NCBI RefSeq assembly: GCF_038006205.1
Contig: NZ_JBBOUU010000001.1
Coordinates: 1,862,001 to 1,926,000, forward strand
Direction: 5' to 3'
Length of the DNA: 64,000 bases
Origin: Solibacillus sp. FSL R7-0668
GTDB lineage: Bacteria; Bacillota; Bacilli; Bacillales_A; Planococcaceae
Each line of letters begins with the position of its first letter. Within the stretch, counting starts at the first letter, position 1. Below are positions 18,966 to 27,990 of the stretch, in pieces. The notes under the pieces were generated by a model. The model saw nothing but the letters and a program-made list of their open reading frames with translations. It was not told the DNA's origin and searched no databases. The position numbers were made by a program, and so were the translations under genes.

Positions 18966-19478
18966 ATTAATAAAAGAACATGGATTATAAGAATTGTAGT
19001 CATTATTACGTTCATTTTTATCGTGTATTTTTCATGGGCAGATCCATTTATATTTGAAGAAACGACACTGATGGATGTCATTGAAAACTCAACTTCTTTT
19101 GCAGAAGATAAGCCATTTTTAGCAGAAAGTATTGTTTCAGGGTCTATGTCTTTTAGAGAAAAGGATGTAGATGAGCGTGTAGAATTATCTAAATCAGAAG
19201 CACAAGAAATGATTAATCTACTAGCTACTATAAAAGTAAGGAAAACGAACAAAATATTAAAAAATGAGGATATTCATGGACTGTATACGCTTAACTTAGA
19301 TAATAATGGGTATACCATGAGTTATGATGTAGAGGTCTTTTTGATGTTTCAAAAAAAGAATGGTTCAAATGAAGTTTTAATAATTACAGATTTTAGTGAT
19401 TCAGTTTATAGAACAGAAGATTTAAGTATTTATAATAAATTTGTTGAGATTATGGAGAAAGCTTCCTCAGATTTGTAA
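18966..19478 (+). CDS. Membrane-anchored protein of unknown function (paralogue 2), probable ATT start
   Basis: About 170 residues: an N-terminal membrane helix (IIRIVVIITFIFIVYF), then a hydrophilic domain related to the preceding gene. No ATG, GTG or TTG sits at a sensible place. The first GTG (19023) falls inside the membrane helix and has no ribosome binding site. An ATT at 18966, followed by NKRTW, lies 7 nt after GGGGG (18954-18958) and restores the whole helix. ATT starts are rare (infC is the classic case), so I mark this as likely, not proven. It is probably co-transcribed with the upstream paralogue and ends in a terminator. Confidence 0.55.
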   Translation: MNKRTWIIRIVVIITFIFIVYFSWADPFIFEETTLMDVIENSTSFAEDKPFLAESIVSGSMSFREKDVDERVELSKSEAQEMINLLATIKVRKTNKILKNEDIHGLYTLNLDNNGYTMSYDVEVFLMFQKKNGSNEVLIITDFSDSVYRTEDLSIYNKFVEIMEKASSDL

Positions 19479-19492
19479 GAGGGAGCTTTTTT
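19460..19492 (+). terminator. Rho-independent terminator overlapping the stop codon
   Basis: GCTTCCTC pairs with GAGGGAGC, followed by T6. The stem includes the last codons of the gene. Confidence 0.75.
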
Positions 19493-19604
19493 GAGGTTAA
19501 AACGGAATGAATGCATTATCTGTACTACATTAAATTTTCTTTATCGTAGAGATGTTTGTTAAACTAGAATTGATTATGATGAAAATGATTTGAGGAAGCC
19601 TGTT

Positions 19605-21122
19605 ATGAAAAGTTATTTTATAAGTTATGAAGATTTTAAAGCAAAAGATGGTTCGATTAAATCTTCAACGATTACATATGAAGAGCTGTTAGCGGTATTA
19701 ACGATGCATATGGAGCGTTTGGATAAGCAGTTTTCGTTAACGATTAATGGTCATTTACCTAAGCCTTTGCATGAAATTTTGGATGATGCGTTTGCGCAAA
19801 GTCATTTATATCACGCATTTTATACGCAGCATTGTGCCAATCGGAGCTATCGCTATCGCAGCTTGTCTAAAAATCGCGTGAAGGTGGATTTTACGCTGAG
19901 TTATCGTATGAATCGTACGCAGGAAAAGGACATGCTTGCAGAAATGGATGCCGTACTTGCGCGGATTACAACACCAGGAATGTCGACACTTGAAAAGATT
20001 GTTGCTGTGCATGATTATATCGTGCGTACTTATAGCTATGAGCTGCATACGAAAGGTTCGCCATTTTCAGTGTCTACATTTATGGCTGAAAAGCGCGGTG
20101 TTTGTATGGCATATGCGCTGCTATTTGAAAAAATGATGGATCGGCTTGAAATTCCTTGTATTTATGTAATAGGGAAGGCAGATGGGGAAGGGGATGCCGG
20201 TCATGCTTGGAATTTGGTGAAGCTTGATGGACAATGGTATCATGTCGATGTGACGTGGGATGATATTGGCCATGCGTATGAGCAACATGAAATTCGCTAT
20301 CGTTATTTTTTATTAACGGATGATCAAATGGCCACTAATCATCAATGGGATTTAGATTTGTATCCGCCATGTACAAGTGATCGTTTTCATATTTTCCATC
20401 ATTTGTATGATGCATGTATTGCTGGGGATAAACTGATATATCCGCATCCGAAAACGGCTTGTCTAACGGCGATGTCCCTAAAAACGTTAAAGGCGAGGAA
20501 ACTGGCTGACACGCGTGTGCAGCATTGTACATTTGCGAATGGGTTAGTGTATGTGAGCAATTATTCGGACGGTGCGACTTTGTATGCGTATGATGTGGAA
20601 ACGGCTGAAATGACGAAGCTTGGCACGGATCAAGTGAAGTCTATTGTAAAGGATTTTCATGAAGTAGTTGTTACTTATGAAAATGGTCAAAAAGAACAGA
20701 TCAAACTTAATCCAACTGCACAGACGATTGAAGCGGAATTAAATACGGTGAATGAACCAGATGAAACGCATTATACGGAAGTTATGATGATGTCACTTGG
20801 TGATAGCTGGCTAGCAACTTTTGATGAGGCTTCAGAGACATTGATTGCACTAAAAAGCGCGGATGGTGTCGCATTATTCATCAATGAGCCTGTCAAGCAA
20901 TTAACGGTATCATTAGCGCTTGATAAAGGAATCCAGTTGCAAATGACCACTAATCGAAAGCCGGTGCAATTTAAACAAGCAGCGAAACTAATAATGCCCA
21001 TACAGCTCGTAGCAAACGACTTGCCAGCATTACAAAAGCAATTTGCTGATCAATTCGTTGTAAAGGAACAAAGCGTAATACTTGAAGTGAATCGAGGCTT
21101 ACATGTGAAAATGAAGAAATAA
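19605..21122 (+). CDS. Transglutaminase-like domain protein
   Basis: A 505-residue protein with no signal peptide. The transglutaminase core (about 125-230) shows the papain-like triad: C167 in GVCMAYA, H200 in AGHAWNLV, and D215 in YHVDVTWDD. The C-terminal half (about 260-505) is beta-rich with repeated YV-type blades, resembling the DUF5050-like propeller found after such domains in Firmicutes. Catalytic activity (protease, transglutaminase or amidase-like) is not determined. The ATG at 19605 has GAGGAAG upstream; an in-frame TTG at 19590 precedes that site. It is monocistronic with a terminator. Confidence 0.8.
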   Translation: MKSYFISYEDFKAKDGSIKSSTITYEELLAVLTMHMERLDKQFSLTINGHLPKPLHEILDDAFAQSHLYHAFYTQHCANRSYRYRSLSKNRVKVDFTLSYRMNRTQEKDMLAEMDAVLARITTPGMSTLEKIVAVHDYIVRTYSYELHTKGSPFSVSTFMAEKRGVCMAYALLFEKMMDRLEIPCIYVIGKADGEGDAGHAWNLVKLDGQWYHVDVTWDDIGHAYEQHEIRYRYFLLTDDQMATNHQWDLDLYPPCTSDRFHIFHHLYDACIAGDKLIYPHPKTACLTAMSLKTLKARKLADTRVQHCTFANGLVYVSNYSDGATLYAYDVETAEMTKLGTDQVKSIVKDFHEVVVTYENGQKEQIKLNPTAQTIEAELNTVNEPDETHYTEVMMMSLGDSWLATFDEASETLIALKSADGVALFINEPVKQLTVSLALDKGIQLQMTTNRKPVQFKQAAKLIMPIQLVANDLPALQKQFADQFVVKEQSVILEVNRGLHVKMKK

Positions 21123-21134
21123 TGATGTTAATCG

Positions 21135-21168
21135 AAATCCTACGCCAATTTTCACGTAGGATTTTTGG
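21135..21168 (+). terminator. Rho-independent terminator
   Basis: AAATCCTACG pairs with CGTAGGATTT, followed by a T run. Confidence 0.85.
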
Positions 21169-21309
21169 TTATGAATTTTGCGGAATGAATGAAATTTCAC
21201 GTTTCGTCTCACTATTATAAGTATACTTATGAAACGAGATACAACTTCCTATAATATATATTATGACCGTGTCCCTATATTGAAAGTCCATTCATCACAC
21301 AGAAAATCA

Positions 21310-21467
21310 TTAACTAGCTTGATTCAATAGATAGCCTGCTAGAGAAATCAAATTAAGACTATCATAATAACGTGGCCAAGACCCACCTATCTGATTACTT
21401 GCCTCCAGAATTAAAAAATTCAGTCCCTTCTTCTGTAAGTGATAACCTGAAGTAAGTTCAGCTTTGA
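21310..21467 (-). pseudogene. Remnant of a flavin-dependent monooxygenase (CzcO-like)
   Basis: On the minus strand the frame reads KAELTSGYHLQKKGLNF, then LILEASNQIGGSWPRYYDSL, then a TAA. This matches the region just after the N-terminal FAD-binding glycine motif of CzcO-type flavoproteins (AGLxxGYxLxxxGxxxxxLE, then IGGSWxxYYDSLxLxSPA). The start and the remaining roughly 300 residues are missing. It lies beside the metalloid-resistance genes, which include an intact flavoprotein of a different subfamily. The rest of 21169-21518 shows nothing else. Confidence 0.65.
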
Positions 21468-21518
21468 ATTTTAATCGTTTAATTCCCAAATAAATTATTT
21501 AAAGTGTAAACAAAATAA

Positions 21519-21531
21519 TTGTATTATGCAA
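21519..21531 (+). promoter_or_regulatory. Candidate MarR operator upstream of the regulator gene
   Basis: TTGTATTATGCAA is an imperfect palindrome matching 9 of 13 positions of the perfect one at 22049. It lies 35 nt upstream of the MarR start, in the promoter region. Inference only. Confidence 0.35.
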
Positions 21532-21566
21532 GTATCTCTGTTTTACTTATAATTAGAGGTGATCAA

Positions 21567-22013
21567 ATGGAAAACAAACGCGAGATTTTTCACATACTCA
21601 CACGAAGATTTGGCCTATTAAACAAAAATTGCTGCTCTGTTGGCTCTTTTGAAATTTCTACAATCCAAAGCCATATACTATATGAAATCGATAAACAACA
21701 TTCGCCTTCTATGCAACAAATTGCCGAATCACTTGCAATGGATATTACAACTTTCAGTAGACAAATCCAAACGCTCATTAAAATGGACTTAGTAAAAAAA
21801 ACACCGTCTACACAAGACAAGCGGGTTTCCATTTTAACCTTAACGTCACAAGGGATATTTGTTGCAACAACGATTGAGGAGTCAATGAATGCTTACTTAG
21901 AGGAAGTTTTCTCTCATCTGAATGATTTCGAAAAAGAAACAGTACTTCGCTCTATCCAATTGTTAAACGATGCGATGTCAAAATCAACTGTATGCTGTAC
22001 CCCGATCTATTAA
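21567..22013 (+). CDS. MarR-family regulator with two Cys pairs
   Basis: A 148-residue winged-helix repressor. The DNA-binding part is visible as SPSMQQIAESLAMDITTFSRQ (helix-turn-helix), KMDLVKKTPSTQDKRVSILTLT (wing, with the D-x-R motif), and a C-terminal dimerisation helix. Cys pairs occur at LNKNCCSVGS near the N-terminus and at STVCCTPIY at the C-terminus, a layout that could bind As(III) or another thiophilic metalloid. The adjacent flavoprotein gene carries the same kind of Cys pairs and is its probable target. GAGGTGATC precedes the ATG at 21567. Effector is inferred. Confidence 0.82.
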   Translation: MENKREIFHILTRRFGLLNKNCCSVGSFEISTIQSHILYEIDKQHSPSMQQIAESLAMDITTFSRQIQTLIKMDLVKKTPSTQDKRVSILTLTSQGIFVATTIEESMNAYLEEVFSHLNDFEKETVLRSIQLLNDAMSKSTVCCTPIY

Positions 22014-22048
22014 GCAGGAGCAATCTTGCTTTTTATTTTCATTATTAC

Positions 22049-22061
22049 TTGTAAATTACAA
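22049..22061 (+). promoter_or_regulatory. Candidate MarR operator upstream of the flavoprotein gene
   Basis: TTGTAAATTACAA is a perfect 13-bp palindrome 28 nt before the flavoprotein start. It resembles the element at 21519 in front of the regulator gene. Confidence 0.4.
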
Positions 22062-22089
22062 CTAAGCTTACCTAATGGAGGATTTTTAA

Positions 22090-23475
22090 ATGCAAATTAA
22101 ATTAAATGTAAAATCACAAACATCAAGCTGTTGTGCACCGAGTCCGAAACCTGCCACTTCTTGCTGCGAGCCAACAGTAGAAACGAATAAAGAAACGCCT
22201 TTTCAATTAAATAGTGACTATCCTGTAGCGATTCTAGGTGCTGGTCCTGTTGGTCTAGCTGCAGCTGCACACTTAGCGATTGCTGGTGAATCGTTCATCG
22301 TCTTAGAAAAAGGCGCTGACATCGCTGAAAACATCAAGTCTTGGCAGCACGTTCGTCTATTTTCTCCTTGGCAGTATAATGTCGATAAAGCCGCAAAACA
22401 ACTTTTACTAGCAGTTGGATGGGAAATGCCACAAGAAGATGTACTACCTACAGGGCAAGAAATTCGCGAAGCTTACTTACAACCACTAGCGAATTTGCCT
22501 AAAATCAAGCCATTCATTTCATTTAAAACAACTGTTGTTGGCATAAGTAAAAAAAATCACGATAAAATGAAGTCTGCTCATCGCAACAAAGCACCGTTTG
22601 TTATTTATACGGAACAAAATGGTGAAACAAAACGAATACTTGCTAGTGCTGTCATCGATGCGACTGGTACGTGGGCAAGTCCGAATCCTGTTCATGCTGA
22701 TAATGTATGGACAGCTACTGAACAAAAGCTTGCTGACAATATCTTTTATGGTATTCCGAATGTAGAATCATTAAAAGAACGCTATAATGGCAAGCGTGTC
22801 GCTGTTATTGGTGGTGGGCATTCTGCGATTAATACCATTTTAGACTTAGAAAAACTTGTAGACGTTGAAATTACTTGGATTTTACGTAAAAAGCGGGTTG
22901 AAGATGCATACGGTGGTGAAGAAAAAGATGCCCTTGCTGCTCGTGGTGAATTAGGCAGTCGCATTCATGCATTAGTAGATGAAGGGAAAGTAAAGGTCTT
23001 TACCCCATTTTTTATCGAGGAACTTTTACAAACATCTGGCGGCATCATAATTAAGGGCGAAGGTCCAAACGGCGAACAACAACTTCCTGCTGTCGATGAA
23101 CTCATTGCCAATACAGGTAGTCGTCCCGATTTCTCATTCTTAAAAGAAATCCGATTATCGATTGATGCTGCTGTTGAAAGCGTCGAAACATTAGCACCAC
23201 TGATTGATCCAAACGAGCATAGCTGTGGTACGGTGCGCCCACATGGTGAACTCGAATTATGTCATCCTGAAACTGGCTTCTACATTGTTGGTATGAAAAG
23301 TTACGGACGTGCATCTACCTTCCTAATGGCAACTGGTTATGAGCAAGTCCGTTCAGTTGTTGCTTACTTAACAGGTGATATTGAAGCTGCTCGTAAAGTA
23401 GAGCTCGATTTACCTGAAACAGGTGTATGTAGCTTAGATCTAAGTTCATCTAACACACAGTCAACTTGTTGTTAA
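22090..23475 (+). CDS. NAD(P)/FAD-dependent oxidoreductase with Cys-pair tails, arsenic-island type
   Basis: A 461-residue flavoprotein. The FAD Rossmann motif is VAILGAGPVGLAAAAH (about residue 46) and the NAD(P) motif is VAVIGGGHSAINTI (about residue 238). A third nucleotide-binding or ATG-like motif (ASAVIDATGTW) lies between. The ends are unusual: SSCCAPSPKP and TSCCEPTVE at the N-terminus, and QSTCC at the extreme C-terminus. Such Cys pairs suggest binding of As(III), Sb(III) or similar metalloids, as in MerA-like tails. It follows a MarR gene with similar Cys pairs and faces the ars operon. Reaction unknown; oxidation of a metalloid or organoarsenical is a reasonable guess. Confidence 0.8.
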   Translation: MQIKLNVKSQTSSCCAPSPKPATSCCEPTVETNKETPFQLNSDYPVAILGAGPVGLAAAAHLAIAGESFIVLEKGADIAENIKSWQHVRLFSPWQYNVDKAAKQLLLAVGWEMPQEDVLPTGQEIREAYLQPLANLPKIKPFISFKTTVVGISKKNHDKMKSAHRNKAPFVIYTEQNGETKRILASAVIDATGTWASPNPVHADNVWTATEQKLADNIFYGIPNVESLKERYNGKRVAVIGGGHSAINTILDLEKLVDVEITWILRKKRVEDAYGGEEKDALAARGELGSRIHALVDEGKVKVFTPFFIEELLQTSGGIIIKGEGPNGEQQLPAVDELIANTGSRPDFSFLKEIRLSIDAAVESVETLAPLIDPNEHSCGTVRPHGELELCHPETGFYIVGMKSYGRASTFLMATGYEQVRSVVAYLTGDIEAARKVELDLPETGVCSLDLSSSNTQSTCC

Positions 23476-23492
23476 ATACGAATAAAATAAAG

Positions 23493-23530
23493 AAGTACAT
23501 TCGTTAATTTTACGAGTGTACTGCTTTTTC
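23493..23530 (+). terminator. Rho-independent terminator after the flavoprotein gene
   Basis: AGTACATTCGT pairs with ACGAGTGTACT, followed by GCTTTTTC. Confidence 0.75.
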
Positions 23531-23573
23531 GTACTAATCCTAAATAGTAACGACAAACTGAATCAGTAATAGT

Positions 23574-23611
23574 TAAAAAAATCCATCTCTTCACGTTGAT
23601 GAGATGGATTT
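23574..23611 (-). terminator. Rho-independent terminator of the ars operon
   Basis: On the minus strand, AAATCCATCTC pairs with GAGATGGATTT, followed by T7. Confidence 0.85.
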
Positions 23612-23616
23612 CCGTT

Positions 23617-23823
23617 TTATTTAGACTGGCTTTTTATCTGTTCCATTGCTTGTAAAAATTGTTGGCGGGTTGACTCGCCATAAACAAGTGGCTCGCCTTT
23701 GAAGAAAAAATCTTCCATAAATTTTTGTGTTTCTTCTACCGATAAATCTCGGCTGTTCATCACAAGTTGTGCATAACTTAAGAAATATTCAGCAGTTAAT
23801 GTACTCGAATGATGTAATCGCAT
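23617..23823 (-). CDS. Small protein of unknown function at the end of the ars operon
   Basis: A 68-residue hydrophilic, alpha-helical protein without cysteines or membrane segments. The ATG at 23821-23823 begins just after the stop of the HesB-like gene. No good ribosome binding site is visible, so it may depend on translational coupling; an in-frame TTG at 23850 overlaps the upstream gene. No family recognised. Its position as the last gene before the operon terminator suggests co-expression with arsenic-resistance genes. Confidence 0.55.
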   Translation of the reverse strand: MRLHHSSTLTAEYFLSYAQLVMNSRDLSVEETQKFMEDFFFKGEPLVYGESTRQQFLQAMEQIKSQSK

Positions 23824-23824
23824 T

Positions 23825-24106
23825 TTAGCAGCTTGATTGCTCGTAGCCAAGCAAAACTAAGCCAAGCTGACCATTTTCTTCTTCTGCGTGTATCGTTACA
23901 TCTGTTAGTTGCTGTGCAATTTGTGGATCTACGACGATTTCAATTCCTTCAACTGTCTCTACTGTATCTTCTTCTTTTATTTGTGCAATTTCTGCACTTA
24001 AATTCATACCACAACAACCAGCTACACCATAAAAGCGTAATGTCGCTCCTTCTGCTTGTGCTAATACTTGCTCTACAAATTGTTTACCTTCTGGACTTAT
24101 TTTCAC
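23825..24106 (-). CDS. HesB/IscA-like (A-type) protein in the ars operon
   Basis: A 93-residue protein of the HesB/YadR/YfhF fold, seen from VKISPEGKQFVEQVL, RFYGVAGCCGMNLS, and the beta-rich IEIVVDPQIAQQL segment. Cys residues occur as GCCG in mid-protein and SSC near the C-terminus. Classical A-type carriers have C...CxC, so the ligand set differs. The GTG start overlaps the arsA stop by 4 nt (GTGA), implying co-translation with the ATPase. Binding of a metalloid or Fe-S in connection with ArsA/ArsD is inferred. Confidence 0.75.
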   Translation of the reverse strand: MKISPEGKQFVEQVLAQAEGATLRFYGVAGCCGMNLSAEIAQIKEEDTVETVEGIEIVVDPQIAQQLTDVTIHAEEENGQLGLVLLGYEQSSC

Positions 24107-25869
24107 TTGATCGTCTCTCCTTTTAATGCATGTAATCCGTCTTTTCCGACTGGCGCTTCTTTCACCCATGGAATCGTTACAAAACGGCCGTGACTCACCT
24201 TTTTTACTTCTTCTAACCATTTCACTTCTGCTTGCTGTTTTTGCTTAAGAATAGGGCTTGTTAATGGCACATTCGCAAATGATTGATTGACTACCCACCA
24301 ATCCACATGTAATCCTGCTCGTTCTAAATCCTGTTGTAGACGGGTTGCTTCGTACACAGGTGTGGCTTCTGGTAACGTGACAATGGCTACACTCGTATAG
24401 TTTGGATCACGTAAACGTGGTAATAAATTTGAAACTGCGACAGGTACTTCCCCTTCTGAACGGGAAATTTCCTTATGATAGCTTTCTGTTGCATCAAGCA
24501 GTAACAACGTGTGCCCTGTTGGCGCTGTATCAATAATAATGACTTCATCTTTATGCGTTTCAACTAGATTGGCAAATGCTCGAAAGACGGCAATTTCCTC
24601 CGTACATGGTGAAGCTAAATCTTCCTTTACAAAGGCTAAACCGTCATCATTCATCGTCTCACTAGCTTTTGCTAGCACTTCAGCTTCGTAATTCGCAATT
24701 TCTACTTTCGGGTCAATACGACTAACCGTTACGCCTTCTTGTTCTTCTTGCCCAAAAGTCCAATTTAAATGGGCTGCAGGGTCTGTTGTCGTTAAATGAA
24801 CTCGTATGCCTTCTTCTGCTAATCGAAGCGCAATATACGATGCAACAGTTGTTTTCCCTACTCCGCCTTTCCCCATTGAAAAAATAATTTTTGGCTTACG
24901 CGCTACGTAATCTGCAATCATTTCTTCAAGTTCTGGCGTATCGAATAACATTGGATTATCACCATTTTTCGGAAGCTTCGTATCCATCATCCACGCTTCC
25001 ATTCGTTCAATGCTTGATAAAGAATATGGCACGAATGGTAAATAGTAATGGTCAAATGCCGTTAGCGTTTCTGGCATCTTTTCTAAAGCGATTATTTGAC
25101 GTTCCAAAAAGGCCTGTTCAATTGGATCATTACTTTCCGATTGTAAAAAACCGTTAATGATTAACTGCTGGTTTTGTAAACCAATGTCATGTAGCTCCTC
25201 TGATGCACGTGCTGCTTCCTTTAATGGATTCGCTTCAGGTCTCGTCACAAGCATCAGTGTTGTTTGTGCTGGATTTGTTAACTGTTCAACAGCTTGCTTA
25301 TACACTTCACGCTGTGGCTCAAGCCCCTTTAACGGACCTAAACAAGACGTACCAGTCGTATTTTCTTCTAAAAATGTTGACCATGCAGATGGTAATTGTA
25401 GTAAACGCAACGTATGGCCAGTTGGTGCTGTGTCAAATACAATCGTATCAAACTGTTTTGTATAGGTTTCATTTGTTAAAAGCATCGCAAATTCATTAAA
25501 AGCTGCAATTTCAACGGTGCAAGCCCCCGATAATTGCTCTTCCATATTTTGAAGCACGACTTCTGGCAATTTACCACGATAAGGACCAACCATTTGCTCC
25601 TTATAGCTTGCTGCTGCTTGCTCAGGGTCAAGATTTAGTGCATAGAGATTATCTGTACCGTTTATTTTTGTTGGTTCATTTTTCAGTGTTTGCCCAAAAA
25701 TATCTTGTAAATTCGAAGCAGGGTCCGTACTAATTAGTAACACTTTTTTCCCCTCCGCTGCTAATGCAATGGAAAGACTACTTGCTACCGATGTCTTACC
25801 TACACCACCTTTACCTGTAAAGAAAAGAAACGGTGTTGTTGGAAAGTGCTCCCGTGTGAAACGTTCCAT
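24103..25869 (-). CDS. arsA: Arsenite efflux pump ATPase ArsA
   Basis: A 588-residue soluble ATPase that energises ArsB-mediated As(III)/Sb(III) export. It has two homologous halves with P-loops FTGKGGVGKTSVA (near residue 18) and SMGKGGVGKTTVA (near residue 333), and two DTAPTGHTL signature motifs. All three metalloid-binding cysteines have equivalents: SGACTVEIAAF and TSCLGPLKG in the first half, and SPCTEEIAVF in the second. The start overlaps the arsD stop by 1 nt, and the stop overlaps the HesB-like start by 4 nt. Confidence 0.96.
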   Translation of the reverse strand: MERFTREHFPTTPFLFFTGKGGVGKTSVASSLSIALAAEGKKVLLISTDPASNLQDIFGQTLKNEPTKINGTDNLYALNLDPEQAAASYKEQMVGPYRGKLPEVVLQNMEEQLSGACTVEIAAFNEFAMLLTNETYTKQFDTIVFDTAPTGHTLRLLQLPSAWSTFLEENTTGTSCLGPLKGLEPQREVYKQAVEQLTNPAQTTLMLVTRPEANPLKEAARASEELHDIGLQNQQLIINGFLQSESNDPIEQAFLERQIIALEKMPETLTAFDHYYLPFVPYSLSSIERMEAWMMDTKLPKNGDNPMLFDTPELEEMIADYVARKPKIIFSMGKGGVGKTTVASYIALRLAEEGIRVHLTTTDPAAHLNWTFGQEEQEGVTVSRIDPKVEIANYEAEVLAKASETMNDDGLAFVKEDLASPCTEEIAVFRAFANLVETHKDEVIIIDTAPTGHTLLLLDATESYHKEISRSEGEVPVAVSNLLPRLRDPNYTSVAIVTLPEATPVYEATRLQQDLERAGLHVDWWVVNQSFANVPLTSPILKQKQQAEVKWLEEVKKVSHGRFVTIPWVKEAPVGKDGLHALKGETIK

Positions 25870-26228
25870 TATTTATCAACTCCAACAGAAAGGCGTATTT
25901 TCGGCTTTTTCTCAAGCTCTTCTTCATTTAACCCTGACCACTCAGCAAATAAAGCTGTTGTTGGATATTGTCCCTTTAATACAAGTTCGCCGTCCACAAA
26001 TGTTGCAGGTAGACTCTCCATGCCCTCTGCCATTAATAAAGCATTCACAGCTTCATTGCTAACAAACATATCTGGATTATTCGTTAAATTGAATCGTTCT
26101 GCTAAGACAGGCGTATTTTTTAAGTTACTCATGATAAAAGACATGCGCAGTAACTCTGGATCGATTGCTGGCCCACATAAACCTGTCGGACAACACATTG
26201 CTTGCTCAAAAATTTCGATTTTTTTCAT
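25869..26228 (-). CDS. arsD: Arsenical metallochaperone / trans-acting regulator ArsD
   Basis: A 119-residue protein with a thioredoxin-like fold that delivers As(III) to ArsA. The N-terminus carries MCCPTGLCGP, placing the cysteines at 12, 13 and 18, exactly the chaperone triad of ArsD. The downstream Cys pairs of some plasmid ArsD proteins are absent. The ATG at 26228 follows GGGGGAG; the frame upstream has no better start. It sits between arsC and arsA. Confidence 0.94.
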   Translation of the reverse strand: MKKIEIFEQAMCCPTGLCGPAIDPELLRMSFIMSNLKNTPVLAERFNLTNNPDMFVSNEAVNALLMAEGMESLPATFVDGELVLKGQYPTTALFAEWSGLNEEELEKKPKIRLSVGVDK

Positions 26229-26247
26229 GTCAATCTCCCCCAAATAC

Positions 26248-26673
26248 TTATTTTTTTAGTTCTTCATTTACGAATTGCTCAATACGTGCTCCAATGGCAT
26301 CACGCACTTGTTGGAAAACAGCCCATTTTTCCTCGTCTGTACCTGTAGCTTTCGCTGGATCTTCAAAGCCCCAGTGTTCACGACGTACGCTCGGAGGTGT
26401 CATTGGACATTTATCTGCCGCATCCCCACAAAGTGTCACGACTAATGTCGCTTTATTTAAAATATCTTGGTTAATTAAATCAGACGTGTGGTGAGAAATA
26501 TCAATCCCTACCTCATTCATTGCTTTGATGGCATTCGGATTAACACCATGTGTTTCAATACCTGCTGAGTATACTTCCCAATCTTCCGGTAATATTTTTT
26601 GTGCCCATCCATCTGCCATTTGTGAACGGCATGAGTTTCCTGTACATAAGAAATAAAGTATTTTTTTGGTCAT
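26248..26673 (-). CDS. arsC: Arsenate reductase, thioredoxin-coupled
   Basis: A 141-residue enzyme that reduces As(V) to As(III) using thioredoxin. The low-molecular-weight phosphatase-like loop CTGNSCRS carries C10 and R16. The redox pair is C82 and C89 ([10 protein letters not shown]), the same numbering as in the S. aureus plasmid enzyme. The operon places it between arsB and arsD, giving a complete arsenate-to-efflux route. Confidence 0.96.
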   Translation of the reverse strand: MTKKILYFLCTGNSCRSQMADGWAQKILPEDWEVYSAGIETHGVNPNAIKAMNEVGIDISHHTSDLINQDILNKATLVVTLCGDAADKCPMTPPSVRREHWGFEDPAKATGTDEEKWAVFQQVRDAIGARIEQFVNEELKK

Positions 26674-26691
26674 TTCAATAAACTCCCTACA

Positions 26692-27987
26692 TTAAAAAAT
26701 GAGTAATGTCATGTAAAGTCCGATTAACGTAAACAGTAAAATCGGTATCGTAAGCATAATACCTGTCTTGAAGTAAGTTCCCCAAGAAATTTTTACACCT
26801 TTCCCTGAAAGCACATATAACCAAACCAATGTTGCCAGTGATCCGATTGGTGTAATTTTTGGTCCTAAGTCTGAACCAATGACGTTTGCGTAAATTAATG
26901 CTTCACGTAACGTGCCATCCGTTGTTGTTTCAGCAATGGCTAATGCATTGACCATCACGGTCGGCATATTATTCATAACAGATGATAAAAATGCTGCGAT
27001 AAAGCCCATCCCAACTGTTGCTACGAATAAACCTTGCTCTGCTGTCCATTCAATCACACTCGCTAATATGGGTGTTAACCCTGCATTCCCAAGTCCGTAT
27101 ACGACAATGTACATCCCGATTGAGAAGAAGACGATATTCCAAGGTGCCCCCTTCACAACGGCTTTTGTATCAACGACTGCACTCTGTTTAGCCATCACTA
27201 AGAAGAAAATGGCAATAATGCCTGCAACAAGTGATACGGGCACTCCGATAAATTCACTTGAGAAATAGCCAACAACTAATACCGCTAGAACGAGCCAAGA
27301 CAGCTTAAACATTTTCATATCCTTAATCGCAAGGCGTGGCTCTTTTAACATCGCTTCATTGTACTCACGTGGAATCGACTTATTGAAGTAAATCAATAGC
27401 ACGACAATCGTCGCCACAAATGAGAACAGGTTTGGAATAATCATACGAGAAGCATATTCGACAAATCCAATGTCAAAGAAGTCCGCTGATACGATGTTAA
27501 CTAAGTTACTCACGACAAATGGTAAACTTGTTGTATCCGCAATAAAGCCACTCGCCATAATAAATGGGAAAATCATTTTTTCACTAAACTGAAGATTACG
27601 CACCATCGCTAACACGATTGGCGTTAAAATGAGGGCGGCCCCGTCATTTGCAAATAATGCCGCAACGACCGCTCCAAGTAAACTGACATAGACAAACATT
27701 TTGACACCATTGCCTTTTGCAGCACGTGCCATATGTAATGCAGCCCATTCAAACAAACCAATTTCATCTAATACAAGTGAAATTAAAATAATCGCAATAA
27801 AAGATAAAGTCGCGTTCCACGTAATATCAATTACTGTACCGACATCATTAAAATCAACAACACCAACAAGTAGTGCAATGACAGCCCCGGCCATTGCAGA
27901 CCAGCCAATATTAAGTCCCTTTGGCTGCCAAATGACAAAGATTAGTGTTGCGATAAAAATGAGTGCCGCAATGACAAACATATTCAA
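26692..27987 (-). CDS. arsB: Arsenite efflux permease ArsB
   Basis: A 431-residue membrane protein of the ArsB/NhaD (IT) superfamily with about 11-12 helices. Segments such as [31 protein letters not shown] and [22 protein letters not shown] are characteristic of ArsB. It exports arsenite, either alone or driven by ArsA, which is encoded in the same operon. It begins 4 nt after the arsR stop. Confidence 0.95.
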   Translation of the reverse strand: MNMFVIAALIFIATLIFVIWQPKGLNIGWSAMAGAVIALLVGVVDFNDVGTVIDITWNATLSFIAIILISLVLDEIGLFEWAALHMARAAKGNGVKMFVYVSLLGAVVAALFANDGAALILTPIVLAMVRNLQFSEKMIFPFIMASGFIADTTSLPFVVSNLVNIVSADFFDIGFVEYASRMIIPNLFSFVATIVVLLIYFNKSIPREYNEAMLKEPRLAIKDMKMFKLSWLVLAVLVVGYFSSEFIGVPVSLVAGIIAIFFLVMAKQSAVVDTKAVVKGAPWNIVFFSIGMYIVVYGLGNAGLTPILASVIEWTAEQGLFVATVGMGFIAAFLSSVMNNMPTVMVNALAIAETTTDGTLREALIYANVIGSDLGPKITPIGSLATLVWLYVLSGKGVKISWGTYFKTGIMLTIPILLFTLIGLYMTLLIF

Positions 27988-27990
27988 TTT

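Noticed and set aside
18944-19252. 102-codon minus-strand frame opposite the second paralogue
   Set aside because: Antisense to the better-supported membrane protein, no ribosome binding site.
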